Assembly (NCBI RefSeq): GCF_020360975.1 | Contig: NW_025408674.1 | Coordinates: 1,302,001 to 1,366,000, forward strand | DNA from: Hirsutella rhossiliensis | Taxonomy: Eukaryota; Ascomycota; Sordariomycetes; Hypocreales; Ophiocordycipitaceae | Length of the DNA: 64,000 bases | Direction: 5' to 3' | Part shown: in pieces, positions 31,007 to 42,280 of the stretch | Numbering within the stretch: the stretch's first letter is position 1 | Layout: each line of letters begins with the position of its first letter | Position numbers and translations under genes: made by a program | The notes under the pieces: generated by a model | What the model saw: only the letters and a program-made list of their open reading frames with translations | Database searches by the model: none | What the model was told of the DNA's origin: nothing

Positions 31007-31341
31007 TGTAAGTAGGAGGAGCGAGTTGGCCCTCAGTAGTTACTGTCGGTGGACTGGGGCAGCCCCGATAGGGATGGACCTGGAGAAGGGATTCCTGGCC
31101 TATGTATTAGGAACGCATGGGGACTTCATGAGTAAGGAAGGCTACCCCTTTATGCGTGGGCACAGCCACGTATGTGTGGGTAGAGCACCTTACTCAGGAG
31201 GTCCCCAGAAGTCCCTAAGACCTCGTGTATAAATAGCCCCTTCAGGCTGCACCCTTTAGAAATAGAACATGCATCTTGAACCTAGCTGTGTGACCTCCTT
31301 ATTCCGATGTGTATTGAAATAACATTTCACCAACAGTTACA
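31007..31341 (+). mobile_element. Solo LTR, 335 bp
   Basis: Starts TGTAA and ends TTACA (inverted termini). ATGC directly flanks both sides (CATGC before, GATGC after), a 5-bp target duplication with one difference. A TATA box TATAAATA lies at 31228-31235, followed by sequence suited to an R-U5 region. No internal retrotransposon sequence adjoins, so recombination between LTRs has left a solo copy. It sits 15 bp from the stop codon of the gene to its right. Confidence 0.65.
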
Positions 31342-31355
31342 GATGCGGTACACTA

Positions 31356-33104
31356 TTATTCCTCACTCATTTTGCGCCACTGTTGTTTGACCGCCGACAC
31401 CGTCCGATTGAGCTTGGAAGCGATCCAGGACTCCGACTTGTTCTCCTCTTCCATGCTCTTAGCCGACGTTCCTCTAGCGCTGACCACCGGCGGCGCTTGG
31501 CAAGCACCTCCTTTACCGCTATTGACGATTAGAGGATCGTCCTCGTCGTCGCTACCAGAAATTCTATCATCACTCCCATTGCGATTCTCGTCGATAGGAC
31601 TCAGAGACTTTCCGTTGGCAGGTACTCTGCGACTGCTCTCTGAGCCGTAGACCTTCCGCGCAAGTTGTAATGCCGCTTCAGGGTGTTGCTCACGGGTTGG
31701 CTATGCCTTGCCTTGCCCGAAACATCCTTAGGGAATGGGTTGGATAGTAAGGACAGTGCTTCAAAGAGCTGCACGAAAAATCGCGCATGATTTACATTGT
31801 CCAGATTGTTCCATCTCTTGCGGTCCACGGAACGATATTGCGGAATGGGGCCCATTTTGCAGCGACCGCTGTGTGCCGTCTAGGGGAGGTTGACTCGTCG
31901 TGGCAGAAGAGAAAGCAATAGGGTCAGAGCCAAAGCTTGCAGGAGAACTGATAAGGCCGCCCTGATGAGCCGCGGTTGGATAGGAGCCGCTCGTGGGATA
32001 GCGGGCAAGTGCCCTCACAGCCAATCGATTGTCATCGAGATTGTCGTCGTGACTGCCATTGATGCGACGAGTCTCCAATAGTCGAGGGCCCTGGTCTTGA
32101 GAATCAATCCCATCGTCGACTGGGATCGAGGCAATATCGAAAACACCTGGTTGATGCAGCAAAGTGCGAGGTTCAGCCGCGGAGGATAACCTTAAACGTT
32201 TTGTTTCCTGTTGATCATCAGCGCCACTGCCATGATGGCTGTCCCCCAGTAATCGCTTCGTCCTGTTGAATATCGGTGCGATGACGTGCTGTTGACCTTC
32301 ATTCAGCCAATGCTGAAAGCCCGCATCGTCATTAAGGGGCTCTTCAGAGAGGCTCTCAGCATTGGCGGGTGCAGGAGCAGATGCGCTCGAGCCCGGCGAG
32401 GAAAGAGGAGTAGTGAGGACCTCTGAGTTGGTCCATACCGAGCCTTGAAAGATCCACCGACTGCTTGGCAGTACCGGCTTTGGGCCAGGTCAACGCTGTC
32501 TGGATCAAATTGTCATCGGCAACATCTACCGTAGGGCCCATCACCGCTGCCGGAGCGGCTGGGTCTATCAGCGTTGGAGACTTCTCAGTGGCCTTGCTAT
32601 CCCCCTCCTGGATATCTTCCACCCGTACGATGGAACCTGAATAAAATTCTGTCAGTCCCGCGAAATGAACAGTGTGGCAGGTGGTGACTACCTGATATTG
32701 CCTGAGGATTGTCCGCTGCAAGCTGAGCCGCCACAGGCTTCAACGCACTGCCGAGGTGTTCGTCGACTTCTTCGCCACCAGAATTGGAAGCATAACACCT
32801 GTCCATGGGGTGCGAGACAAACTGCATGTCATCGGACCAATTGTGGCCGGACCAATCGAGTGCCATCACGACTTCCTGGTCTTTGAAATGTCAGCAGGAA
32901 TTTATCTCCAGTACGATTTCCCTTCAGCGGCATACCGTTCATCGTCAACAAGCCTTCTGCATTATGCTGTGAATATTGGCCTTCGCCGCAAGTTTCTAGT
33001 AACGTGGCATCATGACGACGTTCCTTGGGCGCGAGATCTGGGTGTTTCTTTCGCTGCCTTTGCGGCAGGGGAACATATGGTTTGAACTTCAGGGGAGCGG
33101 CCAT
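31356..33104 (-). pseudogene. Hypothetical nuclear protein with Myb/SANT-like C-terminal helix, decayed
   Basis: From ATG 33104 (MAAPLKFKPYVPLPQRQRKK, basic) coding-like pieces continue on the minus strand: MALDWSGHNWSDDMQFVSHP (from about 32870), an Asp/Glu-rich stretch, a possible 43-nt intron with GTAGTC..CTGACAG ends (about 32693-32651), IVRVEDIQEGDSKATEKSPT, LNEGQQHVIAPIFNRTKRLL (about 32320-32260), a long acidic Ser-rich part (32160-31880), RWNNLDNVNHARFFVQLFEA (about 31825), and finally ESWIASKLNRTVSAVKQQWR (about 31430-31370), which resembles the last helix of Myb/SANT domains. The frame changes at about 32900, 32360, 31880 and 31650, so it is probably a pseudogene; a few changes could be short introns. 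Function unknown; nuclear role inferred only from composition. Confidence 0.4.
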
Positions 33105-34520
33105 AATGTTTGGAGACCAGATGCGTGCGTAGTCTGTACTAAAGGTATGAGAAAGGGGGAGAGGAAAGCTGAGGTGGGAAGCCTTCCCTATTTATTGAGG
33201 GGGCAGTTGCCCTCGCGGCGCGTCAACCAGATACCCAGCAGCAAGGGACTTTGAGCTGAGGTCGGACAAGTCGTCCTGCAAACAATTCCATCGCCGAGAG
33301 GTAGGAGCCGCAGGATCGAGACCGTTCCATATCAGTCATCCCCGTCAACCCCTCTGTCACTGTCCCTGAAGGTTACTAAATTTGGCTCCGACGATGGTCA
33401 GCTCTCGGAACAACAGGGGACTAAATCGACCTTCCGTTCCCGCCTGAATCCAGCTGCAACGCACGACCAACGGCGGAGTCTGCAGCGCTGCAGCTACTTG
33501 GACTGGCAGGACCGGCGAAACGAGAGATTCGGGCCGACCGATTCGCAAGGCAGAATCCATCGGCGCCGCTGGTTGCACCCTCTTGGGACCCCTGACCGCT
33601 CACGTCCCAACACTTTCACAAGGGTGCGAACATGGACATCACCCTCGCAAGGCAGGGCCATTGCATCCTGCGGGCTTACCCATAGGAGGCCTGGTTGAGT
33701 CACACTCCGATCAGGTTTTGCAGTGCCATCCTGGCCCCTTTGCGACGGGATAGCGGCGGGAGGATCGTCCAGGACCCGGTCCGGTCCAGTACCAACAAAG
33801 CAGGCTGTGCAGGACGCTTCAAGGTGATTTGTGCCGTGGAAAACTGCCACCCCGCCGACGGTGGGCATGTTGTATGAGTTGCGTCCTACCCAGATCCTTC
33901 TCGGTACAGTTTCCCACATTTTGGGGTTAAACGTGATCGGCTCGGCGCTGCAAAGTTCCTGTATCTTAGTTCATAGCTAGGAGGATTCGGGAGTCTGTCC
34001 CACGGTGGTGGGCGCGCGCTCGAACGGAAAGTCCTGTTGGTGTTTTGGCCTGATGAGCAAGATTGTTAGTCAGGGCCTCGTGCTTGGATGTGGGCTACCG
34101 CGAGTCCATCCTCTTTCAGTTCTGCCTCGTCATACTCACCGTCAACAACGCGTTCGCTCAAAAGTCCGTAGGGATTTATCCCTGCCGCGCAACCGGCGAG
34201 CCGATGATTCCCCCGCTGCATAATGAGAATCAAGCTTGGAGAGACGATCCATTCATCAATGCGTGAGAACACGTCACTCGTTGGTCGAGGCGGTGTATGA
34301 CCGACGAAGATCCCTGCCATTCGGGGGAAACCTTGCCCAGCGCAGGCTTCTGTGCCGCCCCAAGAGGTCGATCGGGAGGCGAGAAGAGATGGGACGCTGG
34401 TGTGTCTCCCAAAAACCCCGGTCAACTGTTGATTATGTGATTTCGGGTCGGCGTTAGGGGCCGGCTGCGTTCCCACTCTCTCGATTTCTCTCGGAGAATC
34501 CTTGCGATTGCGTACCACGA
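33105..34520. other. 1.4 kb with no supported gene
   Basis: Long open frames exist on the minus strand (33494-33919 and 34066-34557) and some look protein-like, but I do not recognise any domain and the frames do not join by clear introns. They may be remnants of a decayed host gene. Confidence 0.35.
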
Positions 34521-34526
34521 TTGGTG

Positions 34527-34580
34527 TCACAGGTCCCGGGGCCGGCTGACCGGTCATCCGGTAATCGGATTACCGCCCCG
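34527..34580 (+). repeat. Imperfect inverted repeat left of the Crypton
   Basis: GTGTCACAGGTCC, then GGCTGACCGG and GGTAATCGGATTACCGCC. The same blocks occur in inverted order at 37,820-37,875. The internal GGTAATC/GATTACC palindrome repeats at about 34,640 and 37,808. Confidence 0.5.
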
Positions 34581-34922
34581 CCCCATGCAAAACCATGTCG
34601 TTTTCGAAGGCCCGGCCCTGCGGGGCGTTTTCTTAGTCGGATTACCGCCATCGGACGGCAAAATCGAAGGTCCACGCCCGCGGGGCCCTGCGCGAGACCT
34701 TCGATTTCGGTCTCGCTCACGCGCGTTGCGCTCCACCTCCTCCTCCCACCCTCCACCACCTCCTCCATTGCCACCGTCGCGACGGCGACCGCCTGCACCA
34801 TGTCAAACGCGATAGAGGATCCCCGGGTCAGGGCGGCCATTGAGCACTACCTGTTAGATCTGGAGAACACCCAGCCGAAGAATACGAAGCGAAATTATCG
34901 TCCCAAGCAGGAAGAATGGAAG

Positions 34923-34982
34923 GCAAGCCCGCATGCGCGCCCTGCAATCTTCATGTAGATCCATGCATTGACTGCCTCACAG
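34923..34982 (+). other. GC-AG intron 1 of the Crypton
   Basis: Donor AAG|GCAAGC, acceptor CTCACAG, branch-like CATTGACTG. 60 nt. The 5' exon ends in phase 0 and the 3' exon resumes in frame with EWCQANWP. No GT donor in the region gives an open frame. Confidence 0.7.
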
Positions 34983-36212
34983 GAGTGGTGTCAAGCCAAC
35001 TGGCCTGCGATCCCGGACGTTTGGCCGGCCTCGGTACCACAGGCCAACAGCTACCGGGAGACCTGGTCGATGAAGGAAAGCTCTTGCTCTTCATGAAGGA
35101 GGTAGTGGCATCACGTCCTCCAAAGAAAGGAAAGAGGGTCGCCGATGAAAGAAAACGACACCTCGAGGCTCAGGAAGCCAAGAGGGCCGTGAAAAGACGC
35201 AGAGCACCATCAGGTAACAGATGTTGATCACGGGATGTGGTCGTCGGACTGAGCCAGCCCATCATACTAACACCCAGCTTCCCCCAGCAGATACCATCGT
35301 TGTAGGCGGCGGAGGTAGCGAATACGAGTCAGACTCCGACTTGGAGTTGTATGAGTCCACGCTCAAACTACAGTATAATACTGTACGGGGCTACGTCTCG
35401 GCCATACAGAAGCTTTACGACGAGCAGAAGAGCCGGGGAGTCAATCCTGCGGCCCGGCCACAGGGAGTGGCACTGAAGGCGCTCAAACGCAGCATTCTTG
35501 CAACGACTTGGAGCCGGAAGAGGAAGGAATACATGGACAGGGGAGTTGGAACTCTGAGAGATGTGTATGCGCCGGCGCAGATACCCGACCACACCAACGT
35601 GGCATGGTCCGAGAGGAGAGAGATCGCCTGCGCCCTGAGGACGCAGGTGGACTTTCTGCTCGGGAACCACATGCTGCTGCGGTCCGGCAACCGCCTGCCG
35701 ATGGAGTTGGCAGACTGCTTTCCCCTGGACTTACCCAACGAGGGCTTCAAGGCCCAGGGGTATACCACAAAGGCGCTGGTTGTCGTGATGAACTGTGGGA
35801 AGACCAACCAGCACGGCCGCATGGAGTATGGATCTGCTTTGCGGCATCGAGATCCGCGATCTTGTCTCATCGGCGCCCTCGCGTTCTGGCTTTTCTGGCG
35901 CTGGCAGGTAGAAAAGGCGGAAAGGTTTCCCGTCTTCCAAAGAAGCGAAGACTGGTATGAAACGAAGGTGCTCCGCCGATCGGCGAAGGAGCCTCAAGGT
36001 AAGCGTGATGGCATTCACCGGAATCCCATAACTCAGAGGGTGCATCGACCCTTTCACTCACCGAATATACAGCTCCGTTGTCGGGCCAGACTGCCCGAGA
36101 ATGGACGTCCAGGTTCTACAAGAAGGCCGGCATCAAGGTCTCCAAGGTCAGCCACGCGCCTAGAGTGGCGGCGACGCAAAACGCCGACATGGCCGGGGTG
36201 GATGAAGGCCAG

Positions 36213-36274
36213 GCATGTCATCTGCCCTAGGCAAGCCGCCAACCCCCTGGCCTGGGCTGACCCGAACTATACAG
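36213..36274 (+). other. GC-AG intron 4 of the Crypton
   Basis: Donor CCAG|GCATGT, acceptor TATACAG, branch-like GGGCTGACCC. 62 nt, phase 0. Removal joins AGVDEGQ to IRRAGRWN, the conserved segment between the HxxR box and the catalytic Tyr in Cryptons. Confidence 0.8.
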
Positions 36275-37469
36275 ATCCGCCGAGCCGGTCGTTGGAATAA
36301 CGGAGACCAAATGACCGGCTGCTATCTGACTTCCCTGCCTTTCGAATTCATGAGGGCCGTGGCCGACTTTGACCCTGAATGGTCGGGGTCTTATTTCGTG
36401 CCCGGGCCACCGTGAGGCCGCCTGTGGTGCTACTCGTGCAGGTCTGGCCTCAACTCGACAAATGGAAAGAGGCCCACAGTAGCCCTTTCTCAGATCTGGG
36501 GTGGAGCAGAACATGGCCGCCGGCGCCTTCTTGGAACTCCTGGAGTGGCTTCGAGAGGTGCTCCTGCAGGACGCTGTCTTCCTTCGCGAGTCCTACCCGA
36601 CCATCCTATCTTTCAGGATCCGGTCTTCTCTTGCCCTGAGTTTGAAGCGTTCGCCAGCAAAGTTCAAGACACATGCACACGGGACCACGAAGACAGCCAT
36701 ACCACGGTCATTCAAAAGCGATGCCGGTGGTTGCGGAGAAGCTGCGCACAGTACTGACTCAACAGGTCGCAGCCGAGCAGTTAGCTGAGCGAAGACATCT
36801 AGACCTTTTGGGGGCTTCTTACGAACTATGCACAAAGTTGGATGAGTTTGCGCAGGCCACCTACACCGTCACCTTCAGCCCCGGCCAAGGTGCTGCAGGT
36901 CAACATGCGGAGATCGCGGGAGCTCATCAACAGAGGCGCCGCGCTCCACGAGAGACGGTCCTCAGGTCCGAGATAGGCCCTTCGCAAGCGGGCGGTCCGA
37001 CATACGCTCCGCTCTCTCTAGAGCAGCAGCAGGGAATGGTGCAAGCGGGCCAGGGCAAGGCCCAGGGAAGAGCGCATGGCGAGCCGCCTGGGCCGCGCGA
37101 ACCTCCGAGCTTCAAGCTCCCCGTTCTGTCAAATCTGTACAGGAGCTGCTGCGTCTCTGGCGGCAGGGCTGGGGCGAAATGCCTTCTGTGGATTCTCTTG
37201 AGCGAGACTGGGGTGCTCGATGGCGGCCATCTGCAGAGAAGAATTACTTTTCCACGCGCAAGATCATCGTCGATGAGGTTCGGAGGCGGGCCCAGTCGGA
37301 CGGCTTAACTGAAGATATCGTGGCGAGGCAAATGGACGAAGAACGTGGACCCAGCTCTTTGGATAAGTTGTTCAAGGCCATCCGAAAGGACAGGCAAGGC
37401 GAAAAGGGACACAAAAGTGCGTCGGGGCAATTCAACGTCGGTGGTAGCGAAAAGTCGATGGCGCAGTGA

Positions 37470-38640
37470 TTTTGAACACCCGTCTGATAGAATGACGAGG
37501 ACCTTGGCGGCGAAAGTGCCCCAGGCCGTCAGGGGCTGCGTCGCTACAGTCAGCGGTAGTGGCCTGTAGACAGGGTATGCATCCGCTAAGCGCCGCTGTA
37601 GCTCCAGCGCGTCAAGGCTAGAAAATGCTTCAAATCACCGCAACCTCGCAACCGACAGGATGTAGGACCTTAGACAGGGTGCATTCTGATCGCACAAACG
37701 CAGGCTATCCAGTCGAACTGGTTTTGTCGTCGTCGGTCCCGGCTTTCGCGCTTTATGGCGCTCCGAAGATGACATCAACCCGGCAGAGGTGATGTCAAGG
37801 GCAAGCGGGTAATCGGCGGTAATCTGCGGGGTAATCCGCTGACCGCCCACCAAAGCCGGACCTGTGACATCCACTTGATGTCAATGTCGATAAGGCCTCC
37901 CTACTCCTGCACCAAGCACCAGCGGGTGAGCAAGACTCCGCCCTCATTTCCCATTCCAGGGTCCGTTCGCATTGATGGACCTTCTCGACTTCTTAAGAGT
38001 ATCCAGTATTTCCAAGAGAGGCAAAATCGATATGTAGAGGAACGTTAACACCGAAGCACGAAGTCAGCGTCCGCGGTGTCTGGCCACTCTTATCCGCATA
38101 GGGAAATAGGCCATAGCATGTGGCATGCCTGATTCAGTAATTTTGAACAGCCGAACCAATGTGCATCTAGTTGCATCACATCCGCCGCGCTCTTCCTTTG
38201 GCGAGATGTCGGGGCGTTGGTTGTACGGCCAAGAAGGAGGATGGTGGCCGAGCCGGTCGCGCAGCCGACATCGTGCAAGCCCATAGGGAGAAAAAGTTTC
38301 GAGTCGCCGGTGCCTTTGTGGCAGATATGGCGAGGATGAAGAACAAAACCTCCCCAAGTGTAGTTGCGAGGGTAATTCTCGTCTTGTGGCAACGACTGAT
38401 GGGCGAAGGAACAGCGCGTTAGTTGAAAAAGATGACTAAGTCAACATGAAAAAGGGAAGAACATCCATGGTACATGAGGAATACCTGGGCAGGACCTGGG
38501 CTTTTATGGGTGACGCAGAAGCGGCGGGGAATGGAGGGGCCGAAGATTGCCCGATGGGGCAACCACCGAATGTGGTGGGCCAAGACCACCATTTCCGGAG
38601 GCGGACAAGCCGTCTTAACTTTTACTATTATACTAACTAG
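37470..38640. other. Crypton 3' flank, no gene supported
   Basis: 37,800-37,875 holds the inverted partner of the repeat at 34,527 (GGCGGTAATC, GCTGACCG and GGACCTGTGACA blocks). The rest has short unassigned frames (for example 38171-38422 plus). Normal composition ends abruptly at about 38,625-38,640. Confidence 0.4.
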
Positions 38641-38999
38641 ACTATAATTACTTTTAATAAGCTTTATACCGAAAATACTAATAAATCCCTTTATAATATA
38701 CTTTAATTACTCTTTAATAAGCTTTAGTTATACTAATAAGCCCTTAGTAAAGACTATATAGGAGGTATCCCTCTATATATAATACTTATTAACGTATACT
38801 ATAGTATACCTAAACTTAAATATGCCTTCTTTAAACCTATAAAAATAATCGAGACGCTCTTTATAGATCTTCGATCTTCTATTAAAACCTATCTTACCCG
38901 CTAAATAGCTTCTTAATTTACTTAAGATACTAGCGAATTATTTAATTATATAGATTTATAGTATTAGTACTACCTTAATCGTTAATATAATAATAACCG

Positions 39000-40830
39000 C
39001 GGATAAGATAGATATAGCTACTTAGGATAACGACCTAATCGTAGATATAGGTATAGCTATAACCGTAAAAGCTATAGGCCTAAGGCTATAGTAATTATAG
39101 CTTTAGTTATACTAATTGCAATTAAAATAAAAAGTACTTTATTTATAGAAAAGAAGCTTATTAGTTAACTAAATATATAGTAGAAGAATAGTAGAAGGCG
39201 AAGGATTAATATATTATATATTATTACTTTATAAGAGTATAACTTATAGACTTTATAACCTATATTTTAGATTATAAAGGTTATAAGATAGATAGCCTTA
39301 ATAATAATAATATATAGGAAGAAAACGATAACGGTACTAATAATTACCCTAAATAGTAGTAAGTAAGCTAAATACTCTATTAGTAAGCGTTTAACTATTT
39401 AATTACTAGAGAAGACGTCTACTAAATAGATTAAACTACTATTCCCGCTTCTTAATTTATTATTAATAACTATTATTTAAAGGATAAATTCTAAGGCATT
39501 ATAATTAATATAGGTATAGTAAAAGTCTCTATAGCTAGTTACTCTTAGTATATTACTTTATAGCGAAAAGACCCCTTTATAGCCCTAAATAGCTCTATAT
39601 CTAGTTAAGCTACTATTAAATTTAATACTAGCGAAGCTACTTACTTAGTTACCTTTATTACCCTTAAAATACTAGTCGGAAGGATTACGTTCTATATCCT
39701 TTAAACTCCTACCCCTTTCTTACTTTCTTTAGCTAATATAGACTGTCTTAAAATCTATTTTAATAATATTATAGATACTATTAAATATAGTAATTATTAT
39801 ACTAATAGTAAAATAAGTATCCCTATTACCTATAAATAGGGATATTAGTTCTTTCTCTTAAAGGCTAAAGACTTAATCGCGTTTCTTATAGAGACTAAGA
39901 TTTATATACTTTACCGACGATTTAGATACTTAGTAGTTACTAGGTTATATTACCTTTTAAAGTAAGCTAGCTATAGCGACGTTTCGATAGATATACTAGA
40001 GACTATTTCTAAGTTTTACTATTACTATTAAATATACTTATAAGCCTTAAGACGCTTTAAATTTACCCTTAAGGATAACTAAGAATTTAACTATAAAATT
40101 ATCGTCGATATAATATACCTAGGAAGCCTATAATGCCCCGTTCTATATATTATAGATATAGCTACTACTTTCTAAGGAGTAAGATTCTTACCCTTAATAT
40201 TAGCTAAGGATATATAGGAGACCCTTTAGACCCTCTAAATTAATATATACCTTAGACCCCTTAATACTATTCGATATAATATAGGGACTAACTTTACTTT
40301 AATAGAGTTCCGCTAAGAGGTAAAACTTATAAGGATTAAATATTCTTAAGTACTTATTAAGACGTATTAGTTTATTAGAAAAGTTAAAAGATATTATACC
40401 CCTCTTTAACGCGCGTACGAAATCCTATATATAGAAATTAGTAATTTTACTTCTGCCGATATAGTCTTATAAATAGCTAGACCTAATAGAATTATACTAA
40501 CTTTACTTATCTTTAGCGTATACCCTCGCCTTACTATAAATTCGCCGCCTTTAGCTATAACCCTTAAAAGGTTAGTAGTAATATAGAAAGCGATAAAAAT
40601 ACTACGCTAGCTCTTAGTATAAAGAAAAGTTAAAGATGCCCTTTATACGCGTAATAGACCGACCGCCGTTAACGCTTTATCGCTCCTACTATAAAGTAAA
40701 GTTTATATTTAAAGAGAAAAAGATAGTTAGTAAGGACCTTTTAAACTCGCTTTAATTAACGGTTATAACGTTATAATTAATATAATTAACGGCCCCTAAG
40801 TCTTTTATTCTATATATATATATAGCCGTA
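39000..40830 (+). pseudogene. Copia-like gag/protease/integrase fragment, RIP-degraded
   Basis: Reading through RIP stops on the plus strand, the order is: a degraded Arg/Tyr-rich stretch (about 39,000-39,150), a segment TPFLLSLADMDRL (about 39,700-39,750) followed by VYFNNITDTI, then LHRRF.H (integrase zinc motif, about 39,910), ISKFCYYCQIYS, FKFTLKDNQEFNYKIIVD (integrase core start, about 40,050-40,110), TNFTSIEFREEVK (second Asp region, about 40,290), and a degraded third-motif region before RAYEILY (about 40,410). This matches fungal Copia-type polyproteins. RT is missing; the sequence stops near a 59-bp tandem duplication at 40,954-41,071, right before the LTR of Copia A. Confidence 0.65.
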
Positions 40831-40953
40831 CCTATATAATAACTCTATAATCCCTTAAGTTCCTACCCTTACTTAGGAAGAAGAAGAAACCCCTACCTAA
40901 CCTAACCCCTTAGCACCCTATAAGAGAGGACGCTTACTTAGATCTAAGAATAA

Positions 40954-41071
40954 GCTAAAGGATTTAATTATAATAACCTCGCCCCTAGACTAAAGTTTAT
41001 TAACTTAAAAGGGCTAAAGGATTTAATTATAATAACCTCGCCCCTAGACTAAAGTTTACTAACTTAAAAGG
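40954..41071 (+). repeat. 59-bp tandem duplication
   Basis: Two adjacent copies (40,954-41,012 and 41,013-41,071) beginning GCTAAAGGATTTAATTATAA, differing by about one base. Lies between the integrase fragment and the Copia A LTR. Confidence 0.85.
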
Positions 41072-41109
41072 AGGAAGATATATATAGATTATCTATTAAA
41101 CTTAGGAAC

Positions 41110-41665
41110 TCTTAAGGTATATAAGTAAAAGCGGAATTTTAGGAAATTAAGGAATTACGTAAGACTATATAATAGAAGGGAAGAGGGAGTATAAGGTAGG
41201 ATTTTTAACGGAATTTATTAGTAGTATATTAGTATATAGAAGAGGTATTAAAGTTAATAATTCTCTATCTATCTACTAGTAGATATACTATCTTATATAG
41301 ATAATTATAGCTAAACGGAAGAACCTTTTAGGACTAGATTTAGGCTACTATATAGCCCTAAGACTAGGGAATTCTATAATACCTCGAGTAAATCTAGAAG
41401 TATCTTAGTTCTACTAATATTTATATTTAAAGGAGGTTAGTCGTACTAGTATTCTTAAGAGGTCTTAGCTAGTATTCTAAGCTAGCTCTATTCCTTCGAT
41501 TCCCGATTATACGATAACTAGCAACCCGTTTAATATATAATAATATATAAAATAACGAGCGATTCTTACTCTATAAGATAAGATTTTATCTATAATTAAT
41601 ATACTACTTATTAGCTTATATAATCGGGAGAGTATATTATAGCTGCTTTATTTATAGTAAGAACA
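41110..41665 (-). repeat. 3' LTR of Copia A
   Basis: 556 bp, the same length as both LTRs of Copia B. On the minus strand begins TGTTCTTACTATAAATAAAG and ends CTTATATACCTTAAGA. Confidence 0.9.
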
Positions 41666-42280
41666 CCGTTTTTTATAGCCTCCCTTAAAGAGTAGATTTA
41701 TATACTCTTTACTAATTTATTTATAGTAGTATATATATAGGGTAAAACCCTAATTTAGGAAAATTCTTATACCTTAATAGGATATATAAAAACCTATTCT
41801 TTCTTAAGAAAAAATCCTTAGGTATATACTAATAGAAAAACCTATAGTAGGAAAAATCTATAGTTATAATAATTATTTATAGGATAACCTTATATAAGGT
41901 AAAACCTATTATTACTAGGAAAATCTTAATAGATAAAAACCTAGTAAATATTTCTCTAGGAAACCTAAAAAGGAAAAACCTAGTAAGGGAAAGATATAGA
42001 AAGTATAAGAAATATCTAAAAACCCCTTTTAATTACTTAGGAACTTATATTAAGGATAGACTATCTCTAAATTAATAAAGTAATTTAGGTCTTAATTCCT
42101 TTATAAATATATTAGCTATATTATCTTTTAATTTAATATAAAAAACTTTGATTTCCCTTTCTCTTATACTAGTTTTAGTATAGTAATAGGCTAATCTTAT
42201 ATACTTAGACCTTTTATAAAATTCCGGATTTTCTACTAATTTAATAGTAGTAGTATTATCTATTAAAATAAGAGGTATAG

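Larger units (their letters stand above)
34800..37469 (+). pseudogene. Crypton-type tyrosine recombinase with GCR1-like C-terminus, multi-exon, frameshifted
   Basis: Tyrosine recombinase that would move the element by site-specific recombination. Exon 1 34800-34922 (MSNAIEDPRVRAAIEHYLLD); intron 34923-34982 (GCAAGC..CAG); exon 2 to 35213, with a 1-bp shift near 35035; intron 35214-35290 (GTAACA, branch TACTAAC at 35265); exon 3 35291-35998 with LLRSGNRLPMELAD (first catalytic Arg region); intron 35999-36072 (GTAAGC..CAG); exon 4 36073-36212 with the HxxR box HAPR (36153-36164); intron 36213-36274 (GCATGT..CAG); exon 5 with RRAGRWN and the likely catalytic Tyr in GCYLTSLP (36323). A base is lost at about 36407. 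Further frameshifts precede WLREVLLQDAVFLRESYP, AEKLRTVLTQQVAAEQLAER and a final intact GCR1_C-like stretch, SVDSLERDWGARWRPSAEKN (37182-37240). Inactive, but gene structure is clear. Confidence 0.82.

Noticed and set aside
33494..34557. Two long minus-strand ORFs (33494-33919 and 34066-34557)
   Set aside because: No domain recognised, no joining introns; left as unassigned rather than called genes.
34800..37469. Starship captain (DUF3435-type) tyrosine recombinase
   Set aside because: The order of YR motifs, a GCR1-like C-terminus and the multi-intron layout fit Cryptons. No large cargo region or captain-type start is visible.
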